Assembly (NCBI GenBank): GCA_021464415.1
Contig: CM038470.1
Span: forward strand, 38,496,099-38,560,098
Length of the DNA: 64,000 nucleotides
Direction: 5' to 3'
DNA from: Lonicera japonica
Lineage: Eukaryota; Streptophyta; Magnoliopsida; Dipsacales; Caprifoliaceae
Positions 44,901-56,374 of the stretch are shown here, piece by piece (positions within the stretch are counted from its first letter, which is position 1; each line of letters starts with the position of its first letter). The position numbers were made by a program, and so were the translations under genes. The notes beneath the pieces were generated by a model. The model did no database searches. It was not told the DNA's origin and worked only from the letters and a program-made list of their open reading frames with translations.

Positions 44901-45700
44901 TAATTGTATTCTTGACTATAAACCAGGTTGAAATTCAAGAGAGAGAGATGGGTGTAATTGAGTGTAAGAGAAGAATGAAATTGGAATACTAAATTAATTT
45001 CTATAGGTGAGCCGAAAAGTAGAATATCGTAATTCAAAAACTTCCAATTCCTCAAATTCTAGGAATTTTGTATATGCAAACACACCTTAAGGTCCGAATA
45101 GGTTTTCAATTGAGATAACTGGAGTTGTTGTTAAAATTGTGGAATTACTTAAATGATATAGTTTAGGTGATTTGTTAAGCGAGTTTAAATCCAAGTCATA
45201 AATTTTAAAAAGATGGTGTAGATTTGAGCAACTCTCCTTTAGAATGATTTTGATCACTCTAGAGGAGCCGGATCTAGTTTAAACATCCACGTCATCTTTG
45301 TCTCTCAATTTTTTTATAAAATTTTATAATTTTATCAGTTTTAATACATAATATAGATTTTAATAAAAATTATATATTTAAAATTGATTTATTAAAACCT
45401 ATAAAACAAAATGCATTGTTAATATAAAGTTATGTATAAAAATTTCTACATAAAACTATCAAAAAATATATAAAATGCGTTAGGGAATGTGTTGATATAT
45501 CTCAACCATTAATTTCTCTCCAACTTAATTCCTTCCGATCATTTTCTAGCGTGTGGGCCCGCTACTGAATTCAAAACCCCCCTTTGGCCCTGGCCCTCTC
45601 CCTCTTTTTTTTTTCTGCAAATTCCATGATCTTTTCTTTCTACATATAGGTAAAGAAAGCAACGAAATCAAGAGCAGGAGATATAAACCAATTAGAAAAT
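41971..45700. other. AT-rich intergenic region upstream of the WAK gene
   Basis: No gene, LTR pair or coding frame seen over 3.7 kb. 44140-44580 has a GGATATTTCGGGTCATTACAA string and a repeated TGNTAGTGGTCCT segment (44365 and 44413), possibly an old transposon fragment. Immediately upstream of the WAK start are a CT-rich tract (45590-45615) and a weak TATA-like CTACATATAGG (45639-45649). Confidence 0.5.
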
Positions 45701-45723
45701 TCGGCTAATTAAATTTAATTACA

Positions 45724-48700
45724 ATGAAAGTAGTAATCCTCCAAATCCAGCAACAACATTGGAGTATGGCCAGGTTCGTCTTTCTGGTACTTCTACTGGC
45801 GGCGGAGGCAGCCGCTGCAGTAGCACCACCACCACCACCACAAATTGCAAAGCCCGGATGCAATGATAAATGTGGGGATACAAGTATTCCATACCCGTTT
45901 GGGATCGGCAAACCCTCATGTTCCATGAACGATGATTTCCTTTTAGAGTGCCTTTCCACTGACCAATATAAAAATGAAGAAGGTGGCGATGACGAAAACA
46001 GAAAAGAGAGGCTTTGGTACGGTGACTTTGAAATCGCGAATATATCTGTGGAGAACGGGACAGCCACCACCACCGTATACATGGCTTACCATTGCTACAA
46101 CAATTCCAATCCGGAAGATCCGCTCGAGTCTGGATGGAGTAGTGTCAACTTGACAGGTGGCCAATTCACCTTCTCATCAGACAAAAACAAATTCATTGCT
46201 ACCGGCTGTGACACTCAGGCGTTTATGGAGGATGAAACACGTTTCTCAAGCGGCTGTATGTCTCTGTGCTACGAGCGGGTCAGCTTGACCGACATGGAGG
46301 TCGGTGACTGTTCCGGCGTGGGGTGTTGCCGCACTGAGATACCCAAGGGTGTCAAGTACTTAGCCATAAGTATTGAGTCATTCTACAACTTCTCATACGT
46401 AAGGGATTTTAGCCCGTGTAGCTTTGCCTTCTTGGCCGACCAAGACTGGTATGGTTTCACTGGCATCGATCCAATGGACATGTTCAGTGTTAATAAATAT
46501 CTGCCGCCTGCGGTGCTTGACTGGGTTGTCGGAAACGATACGTGTGAATCCTTTCATCTTCATTCCAATAAATCGTATTACGCCTGTGGCGACAATACTA
46601 ACTGCAACAACTCCTATAATGGCCCAGGATATATTTGCTCATGCAAAAGCGGATTCGAAGGCAACCCCTATCTTCCCCAAGGATGCCAAGGTATCTATGT
46701 GTATAGTTGATTATAATATCGCTTGAGAAAAGAGTTTTGAACAAGATTCTTCAAATTCTTTTACTTGATGCATGGATAAATATATATAAATATAGTCTTT
46801 CCCATAAAATCCAAGTTTAAGGAACATTTTATATGGGTTAAGATTTTTTAGGCAGTAAACACATGATTTTTTTTTACGAAATTTGGTAGAGATAAAATAT
46901 GTCACTAGTAGATCTATTTTATCAAAAAATTCAATTGGGGTGTGGTTTCACTATAATATTAATATATATATATATATATATATGTTCAGAAATGTGCATA
47001 TATATATATCAATATTTTAGTTAACTCACTTCTCTATTGAACTTTTTGAAGAAAAAATCATGAATATTATCTCTATCAAGTTTCATCAAAAAAGTTATCC
47101 ATTTACCCCCTCAAAAGCTTCAATCCGTATGGAATGTTGCTTTAATTGGCCCTAGCCTTATGGGAAAATTTTCATATATATATATGTGTGTGTGTGTGTG
47201 TGTAATAAAGACGTTAAATTAAGAACAAAATTTTTTTTAGCAAATTAATCATTAATTCTCTTGAATAAATTAACACAGATGTTGATGAGTGCAAGGATCC
47301 GATAAAATATAAATGTGACGGGAAATGCAGAAATACACCGGGGAACTACACGTGCCGGTGCCCGCTTGGCATCATGTCCGGTGACGGAAAAGTTGGTTGC
47401 AAAGGTGTCCGCCTTTCCACTCTCACCGTAGGTAGCAATTTCGTTCATTAATCTTTCTTATTTCTCCATTATGCAATTTAGTTTGATTTGAAACATTTTG
47501 AGTCGGCACTCCATGTTTTAAATCAAATTTTGAGTTTATGTTTTATTTTATTTGTATTTGCATCCAGCCCTTAGTTAGTTTCGTTAATTGGTGTTAAAAT
47601 TTTGTTTTTGATGACTGAAATGCCCTTACAATTACTCACCCTATATTTTATTAGTATTGAGTTTGCACACCCCCATGCATCTTCAGATAAGACAATGATT
47701 ATCTTCATTAGAAACTTAAAATAAAAAAATATATAAATTAATTAAAAATCGTAATTAGCTTCAATTTAATTAATTATATTTTTACTTATTTTTCATTCAT
47801 AAATTTGATTAATTTTGTTCACTAAAATCTAGTTAATTTTTACTGGATTTATGTACTCTAAATCATACTTATTAAAAATATCCCCACTTTTAATTTGGAT
47901 CAATCGTAACGGAATAATGAATCAAATCATGTCTTTTCTCCTCATAAAGCGACGTTCTTTAGTTATACTACTGATCACATTTCAGAATTTATTTTACATG
48001 ACAATATCTTATTTATTATGTTTATTAGAAACTTTATGCATTTTTATTGTGCGTTGTACGTATTTTGCATGAAACATTTGATGTGCTCTTAATGTGCAAT
48101 ATAATATAAGTGATTTTATAATTTACATAAATAATGCATGTAATTCTTTCAAGATAAAACATATTCACAAGGCCAAAGAGACAAAAAGATAACAATTTTA
48201 TTGAAACATATGACTTTGTGCATACTAATTAATTTTAATATATATTTTAGATAAAAACTATCTATGTTGACTTTGAAGTATAGGGTGTAAACTCAAATTA
48301 AAAGCAAAATATGGGGAGAGAAGTTATAATCCACTTTGGTTAAAAAAAATTATGATTTTGCCGGAGTTAACATATTGACTTTATTAACGCTAGAGGACAA
48401 ACACAAAAATAAACTAAAATAAAAGGTGTAAACGCAAATATAATTTGACGTGTAAGGTACAATGTCAAAATAACTCAACCTTCTTCCTGCCGAGATATAA
48501 AAGAGAAATAGAACCAGAAATTCTTTAATGTGATTAGAAGAAAATATACGGAACAGCCTACCCCAAAAAAAAATTCAGAAATAAAAAAAAAATCAGAAAG
48601 AAAGAAATAAAAATAAATAAAATTAAGACCTAAGATTTTTATGGTTAGTGTATCCTGTTTTATATGGTGGCATACATATATCTGAATATGTGATTCAAGC

Positions 48701-50495
48701 AGGGAGGGGACTGGGATGAATTTTGAAGTTTAATTCATCTCATCACGCTTTCAACTATTTGAATTTAATAAAAGTTATTGGTAAGACATCCTATGACTAG
48801 GAAGTAAAAAGTTTTATCATTTTATTTGTTTTAAAAAAAAAAAAATTAGTCAAATGGTGATTAATGGTATAAATGTATTGGGTAACCATCCCCTATCAAC
48901 TGTTTATAAGAGGTATTTGAGTTAGAACCACAGCATTACAGCAGCTCAACTTTTGAAACTATAGCTGTTTCTTTCACCAAGTGTTTCGATATTGACAAGT
49001 TTCAATTTTGTCATCGAAATTAGAAATTAATGGCAAATGTATTTTTCATTACTTATGTTCAAGATATTAGTGGCGAAAATGTCTTTGCACCATGAAATTT
49101 TGCCATTAAAACCAAAATTTGTTGTAGGTAGAGTTCTTGATGCTAAACAACATGGCAGTTTAAGACGAGATGGAAGAAATGAAGGCTCCACTCCAAGTGA
49201 AATGCAGTTTTACAATTATATTTTAAACAATATATCATTGAAAACCTTATTTTAATTAATCTGGGAATGAATAATTGGTCATTACAAATTCCTTTTTTGT
49301 TTATGCAGTCGTTGGGGTGAGCTTATCTATTGTTGTCATTATATTTTTCTTGTGGATGGAATGCAAGCGAAGGAACAAAGTTAGGAATTTTCGCAAAAAT
49401 GGAGGTACATTGTTGAAGCATCAAGATATTAAGATTTACAAAGAAGAAGACCTCATGAAGGCAACAAGAAATTATGATGCTTCTCAACTTCTCGGGCGAG
49501 GAGCATCCGGTTCTGTTTACAAAGGAGTATTGCCAGACAACTCATTGGTTGCTATCAAGAAACCCAACATCGATAATGACAAAACCCAACGAATTAGACC
49601 CTTCCAAAGTAGAGACGAAATGACCAAAGAATTTCAACACGAAATTGGCATGATTTGTAAGGTCAGTCACACAAATATTGTCAAACTAAAGGGCTTGTGC
49701 TTAGAGACTAACGTGCCGCTTCTCGTCTATGAGTACATATCAAATGGTTCTCTCTTCTATCATATCCATGACGCTTGCTCACCCATCTTAAACTCGTGGA
49801 AGACTCGGTTAAGAATTGCATGCGAGACAGCATTGGCACTCGACTATTTACATTCAAAGGCTGGGACCCCAATCATTCATAGAGATATAAAATCAATGAA
49901 CATACTACTCGATGAAAACTTCAGAGTCAAAGTAGCAGATTTTGGATCATCAGTACTAATCCCATTAGAACAAGGTGTTATCAAGACAAAAGTACTAGGC
50001 ACGCAAGGATACTTGGACCCAGAGTACTTGATTACTGGCAACTTGACTGTAAAGAGCGATATTTATAGTTTTGGTGTTGTTCTTATGGAACTTTTGACAT
50101 CGCAGATGCCCGTATCGATCAGAAGGTCCAGTGAGAAGGTGAATTTCATTCCTTATTTCATTTCATCGGTGGAGCAAGGAAATCTTGCTGATGTTTTGAA
50201 TGTTGGAGGGTTTGATGATTGTGAAAAGGAAATGGATCAGGTTGAAGTTGTGGTTGAACTTGCTATGAGATGCCTAAATAGGAGCGGTGTTTTTCGGCCT
50301 GATATGAACGAAGTGGCGGAGGGTCTATTGCGGCTTATGAAATTGAATGATAACAATGGAGGAGTGGTTGATCAATCCAATACTGTAAAGAAGCATATCT
50401 TATTAAGTTATCATAGTGATGCACCAGTGGTTAGTTCATCTCATGAAACAGAGTACATGACATCACTTGAGATTCAACAAACACCATCTAAATAG
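45724..50495 (+). CDS. Wall-associated receptor kinase-like protein (WAK/WAKL), three exons
   Basis: Exons 45724-46690, 47279-47431 and 49309-50495 join at GT-AG borders with matching phases and give 768 residues, normal for the family. Exon 1: signal peptide (a second Met at residue 15, [18 protein letters not shown], gives a cleaner one), the Cys-rich GUB_WAK_bind domain starting [20 protein letters not shown], and an EGF-like repeat near residues 285-322. Exon 2: calcium-type EGF domain starting DVDECKDP. Exon 3: membrane helix at about 374-390, then a Ser/Thr kinase with the Gly loop GRGASGSV (436), Lys457, Glu485, HRD Asp566 and DFG Asp584, so it should be active. WAKs span the plasma membrane, bind pectin fragments and signal in growth or defence. 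Poly(A)-like AATAAA follows at 50522. It is the only intact host gene here. Exon borders are my model. Confidence 0.9.
46691..47278 (+). other. WAK intron 1 with microsatellites
   Basis: 588 bases, AT-rich, donor GTATCT and acceptor AACACAG. It contains a TA repeat near 46962-46983 and a TA run followed by a TG run near 47174-47202. No gene seen. Confidence 0.75.
47495..48478. mobile_element. Possible DNA transposon (MITE-like) in WAK intron 2
   Basis: The left end (47495-47640, ATTTTGAGTCGGCACTCC...) and the reverse complement of the right end (48360-48478) share an imperfect pattern over about 110 bases, including TTTTATTTTA.TTTAT and GTTAAT..GTTAA strings. This suggests long degenerate terminal inverted repeats around an AT-rich core without coding capacity. 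No clear target duplication was found. It explains about half of the 1.9-kb intron 2. Confidence 0.35.
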
Positions 50496-51157
50496 AATGA
50501 TTGATCGGAAGTATTAGTTCCAATAAAAACAAGTCTCAATCTTCTTACATGTGTGTCTTTAAGTTCCTTCTTTTCTATTTTCCTTCCTAAATTAATGTAG
50601 ATACCTTGTGCTTAATTATTTGTACACGTACTAAATGGGGTTTTGTGATCAATCAGTCAATCGGCATATGGTTATATATCTCATCTTTTAAGAAAGTGTG
50701 TATTCTTGGTTTGATTTTTATATAAATTATGTGTTTCACTAGCTTCTTTTTTAAATGTGTCCTTTTTAAAAATAAATATTTACTTTCTTAAATTAATAGT
50801 TTCACTTTGATTATATGGTGAGATTTTGAACAGTTAATTAAAAAGAAATTAAGACCATTACTGTGTATTCTTTGTCTCGTTTGTTTTTATTATGGTGGCT
50901 AATCAAAAAACAATATGACATACTTGGTTTAAACCTTGTTATATATAGAGGACTTGTTTAGCACAATCTAGCTATCTCTAGCTTAACTTGTGCAAGTTAT
51001 ATTGGCATTTACAGAGAGATAAGAGAATATGGATTACATTAAAGTTAATAATACAAGAGCAAGAGCCCTATATATAGGGTTATACTAGGGAAACAAATAA
51101 GGAAATGAATCATCCTTAGTATGAAACTCAATAAAACTCAATAAATCCTAGGATTAA

Positions 51158-52534
51158 TGTGATAACCCCATTTTGCGACCCTCTCAAGAATCCAGTTTTT
51201 AAAAATACACTAGTATACGCACCGAGACATAAACTCGCTAAGACATTAAGAAAGGCCCGAAAGGCTCATTCATGCATTGAAGAAGTCTACTAGGGAAATC
51301 AAGGTCTTTTGTGTGCGAAAATCTGTCTCATGCTTCTGGAGGCATATCTCGAGCAAGTCATAATGGAATCAGCAACAATTAAGAACTTAGACAAAGGCTT
51401 TACCATACTTTAATCGACCTCAAATTTGGACAGATGCTAAATGACATGTTGGAGAGGAACATATCCAAAATTCAGCTTCATCGAATATTGGATCATTAAG
51501 AACCTATCCATTTATCGTGCAATTCTAATTGAAATACCCTTTGTACAAATCATAGCAAATGGCAGCCTTCCAGAACTCTTATTAACCTCAAATTTGGACC
51601 AGATCTAGAAGACATCTTGGGGCAAGATAGATCCAAAAATCAGCATAATCCAATAATGGGTCTTTGATATTGCATTTGTCATACAACAAGCCCTCCAAAG
51701 TCCAGATTAAAAGCTATTTTCTTACTTTCTAGGGACTGTACATCTATATATAGACCCCCTCCATTCATATGTATTATCAATAATCATTGGGATTTTGTGG
51801 TTCACACACCAAAAGACTCATGCTCTCTCCCTCCTGGGGTACTGAAGTATAATTTTCTCTCCACATTTTATTTATTTATCAGTCTTTATAATTCACAATC
51901 TTGCTTGCATAATTACTATCACTTAATAGCTTTCCAAAACTACTTTTCAAACTATTTCCAAAACCAAAGGCGTATTAAATATCCTAATCCTATTCCAAAT
52001 ATAGTATTATTACTTTCTTACTTTTACAAAATCTCAGATTACCGGTATTGTTATACGAAAGAATCGATAATCACTATATATTCGATCTAAATCATATATT
52101 GTGGTGCATATGTGATGAATACTCGATCAAGAGAATTAGTGCCATTTATACCGGTTTAATCAATACATTATGGTGTACGATAGGTCAACTTGCCTTATAC
52201 CACATCAAATATAAGATACCACATTGAATCAATTTTCAAAAAGCGTAAATCTTTACAAAACTAGTTTCATTACATCTGATATTATCCAAACAAATTTTTA
52301 AATCACAACACACTAGTTTTCAACATCTGGGGCGAACTATGAAACATATAGTTTTCACCCCATCCCAAAAATCCTATTTTCTAGACCAAGCACGAAAAGC
52401 TGTAAAGTAATAGCAATAACACGCAATTATTTAGTAAAACAAACTTGCGACTCTAATTCCCTTCAAAATTGATTTTCAAAACAAAACGAAAATGCTACCC
52501 ACGAGGACTTGGCTTTAAAAAGGTGGATTCTCAC
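51158..52534 (+). repeat. 5' LTR of the deleted Tat-like element
   Basis: Starts TGTGATAACCCCATTTTGCG and ends GGATTCTCAC beside the primer site. 51250-52330 aligns with 55325-55910 in order, with gaps. It lacks the CCGAAAGGG..AACACCTTCCC block present in the 3' copy (56013-56050) because of a ~190-base deletion. TATA-like CTATATATAGACC occurs at 51752-51764. Confidence 0.75.
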
Positions 52535-52653
52535 TATGGCGACTCCGTTGGGAATTTGTTTAAGAGAATTAAACTCTAAATAAAAGTATAATATAGGTGT
52601 ACGACTTCCTTTTCCTTACTTGTTAATGCTTTCCATCCCATGCAAGCCTTAGT

Positions 52654-52989
52654 TGTAACGACCCGATCCCACCTTAGTACGATATTGTCTTCTTTGGGTA
52701 GCGTCCAGCCAGGCCTCAGCCCCGGAACATCTACCCTCACAGCTTTGTTTCTGGGAGCTACGACCAGCTTCCCAGGGGGTCACCCATCCTGGGATTGCTC
52801 TGGTCCACTACTTCGGAGTTCTCATGGGATCCGAAGCTAGTGAGCCCCCAAAAGGCCTCGTACTTAATTATCAACCATTTCTTACTTATATGGGTCTCAA
52901 GGATCGCCCCATATTCCGATGTGGGATGCCCCCTTTGAGCTACAATTCCTCCACTCCAAGGGAATACTCATCACTCGCAGGGCGTCACA
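52654..52989 (-). mobile_element. Second Cassandra solo LTR, minus strand
   Basis: 336 bp, starting TGTAACGACC and ending GGCGTCACA in plus-strand terms, the reverse complement of the unit at 15728-16110. The 5S-like segment is on the minus strand; the box A part is damaged, with TTAAGCGTGCTTGG shortened, whereas GGGTGACCCCCTGGGAAGC is kept. Flanks TTAGT and TTAGC are a near-match target duplication. Confidence 0.87.
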
Positions 52990-53189
52990 TTAGCTCTAGG
53001 ATGACATTGATGCGATTAGGTGGATACCATGTTGGCCTCTTACTTATAATTATTACTTGAGGAAAATCTGTTCATAATTAAAAAATTTAAAGCACCCAAA
53101 CAAACCATAAGATTTCATTATAATGAACCTCCATAATTGTTATTTTTCAAGCACGCATTATCGCGAGTGAGAAATTACCCCATTAAACC

Positions 53190-53400
53190 TCAAAAAATTT
53201 GTTTAGGGAGTAAAGAGTTAGCTCGTTTTGGTCAACACAAACCAAAAGGTCAGATTTCCATTGTCTTTGGCGTAGTACCAAACTGTGGTATATCGAGTAA
53301 CGAGAACACTCACTTACCTAAAATGTATATCAAAAGGTCCTTGCACATACTCGCCATTAAGGTATATAGCAAGACCTGCCAAATAGGATAGAGCTTTAAA
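53190..53400 (+). other. Conserved Tat-type leader segment, plus-strand copy
   Basis: Counterpart of 17277-17560: GGTATATCGAGTAACGAGAA, ACTCACTTACC and GTATATCAAAAGGTCC appear in the same order and distance. It lies between the primer site and gag, as in the other element. Confidence 0.55.
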
Positions 53401-53855
53401 CCTTACCCCTTTAAACCATGCTTGCATATAGGATGTGTTGACCTAGTACACATGATTTTATGCATTTTTGTTTTACTGTCACTCGTGAAGATAGTGAACA
53501 AAAAGCCTTGTCATACACACCAACTCTTGGTTTGGCAAGTACAGCCCAAGGTTGTCCAACCCCGCTTGTAGAAATCCCTCACTAAGGCCCCTTAATGAGA
53601 ATTTTCCTATCACTATTTTCATGAAAAACAACTCTAAGAGAAGAGAACTTTCGAATTTTCCAAAATAATTTTTTTAAAAAATAATTTTCAAAATCGGAAG
53701 ATTAAAAGGGTACCCTAGGAATGCTTCTTTTAACCCTAAGCCTATCCACAGGCTCTCAAGTTATTATTGGTATGTTTTTGCTTAATAAACACCCACAAAT
53801 GGTTTTCGATTTATTTTCCTCTTGAGTCTTCTGAGAAATATGCGATCATGAGTGA

Positions 53856-54516
53856 CGCGGACAAGGCTACATTGGCTCAAATTAACTCGTGTAGGCCCAT
53901 TAGAATAAATTGGAAGCTTTATTTTAAGTAGTTTTAGTTATAAGAATTTGTTTTATTATTTCCTTATTCAATTAGGAATGTTCCTACTTGTAGGAGAGGG
54001 AAACTGATACAACGCATGGTAATATCGCACGAAAGTTGCAAATACAACGAATTGGTTATGTGAACCTTGACACAGATACATGTGAAAATCATATCAAATT
54101 AATGAACTTGGACCATTTCTACATTCAGATTCCGTGGAAATCGAAGACGTCACAACCAGGTGTGGAATACAGATTGATAAGTCAAATGAACGACACGAAC
54201 AAACCGATAAGTTCAAGTAGTTCATGAAGAACAAAAGAGGATTAATATCTCTCAATATTATTATGAATAAAGTCTTAGTTATAAAAATAATACAATGGCC
54301 CCCTTTTAAATATGATGTAGAAAATACTAATCCAAATAGAATAAGGAAACTACTAATCTAAATCCTAATTGACTAAGGAAAACATTCCTAATTAAATAAG
54401 GAAATAATAAAAAAAATTCTTATAATTAAAACCACTTAAAATAAAGCTTCCAATTTATTCTAATAGGCCTATACGAATTGATTTGAGCCCATGTAGCCTT
54501 GTCCTCGTCAATGAGC
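53856..54516. repeat. Large inverted repeat around a gypsy-type LTR fragment
   Basis: 53856-53990 is the reverse complement of 54386-54516 with about one mismatch in ten bases by eye; both arms contain AATTGGAAGCTTTATTTTAA or its complement. Between the arms, 54005-54330 matches the gypsy LTR at 38798-39120. The unit could be two LTR pieces in opposite directions or a foldback insertion. A transcript through it would form a long hairpin. Confidence 0.8.
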
Positions 54517-54639
54517 ATAGTATTGGTTTTTCCTTATTCCGAGTTTTTCTCATTTATAATTACCTCACGTTATCGAGATTCACAATGGCGGTTAAACTAG
54601 TAGTGATCATACATGGCACCTTAAAAAACCATATTCACC

Positions 54640-55324
54640 TCCTATCATGCTTCCCCGCCGAGAGAATGACCTACCAGTCTTTACACCTGAAGGGGGTAAC
54701 ACAGGAAGCTCTCTTAAAGTGGAACTGCCACCAGATCCCATCTTACCTCAAAACAATAATTGGCACCCAACCCTCGAGAAACTATACAATATGCTCCAAG
54801 ATATAGCCCAATCACTAGCCATTGTGATTGATCACCAAAGGGCCACGTAAGCTCGTTTTGATGCATTGGCCTCCAATCAAGCCCCCGCTAGTCAAGATCC
54901 ACCCCTACCTAATAATCAAGATCCACCCATACCTCCTATCACCCAAAACCGCCGCCATTTAATGCTCTAGCCAACAACCAACCTCTATCATATATTGCTC
55001 CTTCACAAAACCCATTAGCCGCTTGGTTGCACCAAAAAAACAATCCGCCTAGAACCCCTTGTATGCTCGTGACCCACAGTAAGCCGGGCAAGATAAACAC
55101 AGCTTGACATATGCCGAACTCGTAATTAAGCAAGCAAAGCAGAATGAGCCCATCAACATGCTCAAAGAATGGATAAAAGCTCTGATCCAAAAAATGGTCG
55201 AGAAAGCCTATGAGATCACCAATCTATATAATTTCTCTTTGTTCCCCGAATTATGGCTACCAGTTGGGTTCAAGTTGTCACACAGTGAAAAATTCTATGG
55301 GAATATGCAAGACAATAAGGAAGA
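54640..55324 (+). pseudogene. Tat-like gag N-terminus, truncated
   Basis: 54647-54850 reads RRENDLPVFTPEGGNT and WHPTLEKLYNMLQDIAQ, the N-terminal gag pattern of this group. After stops and a frame change, 55104-55324 reads ALIQKMVEKAYEITN and LFPELWLPVGFKLSHSEKF, matching the gag core of the 19-kb element (LYPEARLPQGFKLPSMTKF). It ends at the deletion junction into the 3' LTR. Confidence 0.75.
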
Positions 55325-56262
55325 CCCATAAGGCTCATTCATGCAGTGAAAAAGTATACTAGAGAAATCGAGGTCTTTTGTGTTTGGAAATCCATCTCGT
55401 GCTTCTTCAGGTGTATCTCAAGCAAGTCATAATGGAACCAATAACAGTCAAGCACTTAGACGTATGCCTTCCCATACCCCCTTGATTCATATTTATCATT
55501 AACAATTACTAGGATTTCGTGGTACACACCTAATCTTATTCGAAAAATAGTATTACTATTTTCCTACTTTTAGAAAATCCCATATTAGCGGCATTGTTAT
55601 ACAAAGGAATCGATAGTTACTATATATCCGATATAACTCATAGATTGTGGTGTATATGTGATGAATACTTGATCATGAGCATTAGTGTTATTTATACTGG
55701 TTTATCAATAGACTATAGTGTACAATCGCTCAACTTGCCTTATACCACGTCGAATACAAGATTTCACATTGAATCAGTTCCCGAAAAGCCCAAATCTTTA
55801 CAAAGTCACTTCCTTTGTCGCATCTACTATTGTAAAAACATATTTTTTAAATCACAACAAACTGATTTTCATCATCCTGGACGAACTATGAAACACATGG
55901 TCTTCACCCCATCCTCAAAATCATGTTTTATAAAGTAAGCACCAAAACCTATAGAGTAATAGCAATAACACACAATAATTCAAGTATAAACACACGCATA
56001 CTCTACTTAAAAGACCGAAAGGGTGAATTGGGTGCATAACACCTTCCCAATTTGTAACTTAATCCTTGAAGCCTTTAAATCTACCATTTTTGCATTGTGT
56101 AAAAGAGGATATTTAGTCCACAAATACGACTCTTTTATACGAACTTTTTGTTTATTTAGTAAAACAAACTGGCAAGACTCTAATTCCCTTTAAAACCAAT
56201 TTTCAAAACAAAACAGAATCGCCACACACGAGGACTTGGAGACGAGAATTTAGGTTCTCACA
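55325..56262 (+). repeat. Truncated 3' LTR of the deleted Tat-like element
   Basis: Begins inside the LTR (AGGCTCATTCATGCA, equal to 51264) directly after gag sequence and runs to TTCTCACA. It keeps the conserved GACCGAAAGGGTGAATTGGG block. Its start marks the deletion junction. Confidence 0.75.
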
Positions 56263-56374
56263 ACGAGCTAAATAAGGATACATACAAAAGTCAACTTTAG
56301 AGAATATTCTAGTAACTACCTTGGTGATAAAAGTTGGGAACATATATTGAAAATACCTAACTTGCTAATCCACA

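Larger units (their letters stand above)
51158..56262 (+). mobile_element. Deleted Tat-like element on the plus strand
   Basis: 5' LTR (51158 to about 52534), primer site TGGCGACTCCGTTGGGAA (52537-52554), leader and N-terminal gag, then an abrupt junction near 55325 into the interior of a second LTR copy ending TTCTCACA at 56262. Protease and pol are absent, so one deletion removed everything from gag to the first part of the 3' LTR. Flanks do not show a matching target duplication. A Cassandra LTR and an inverted-repeat insertion lie in its leader. Confidence 0.75.

Noticed and set aside
41971..45700. Host gene between the gypsy relic and the WAK gene
   Set aside because: No frame longer than about 60 codons with coding character, no domain motif and strong AT bias.
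45705..46164. Minus-strand ORFs opposite WAK exon 1
   Set aside because: Complement of the signal peptide and GUB_WAK_bind coding sequence; no independent support.
52640..53060. Small plus-strand ORFs near 52640-53060
   Set aside because: They fall within the Cassandra LTR and read the complement of its 5S-like module.
38798..54516. 54005-54330 as the second LTR of the gypsy element at 38798
   Set aside because: Similar sequence, but both are in the same orientation with the WAK gene and unrelated elements between, and divergence is high; separate insertions are more likely.
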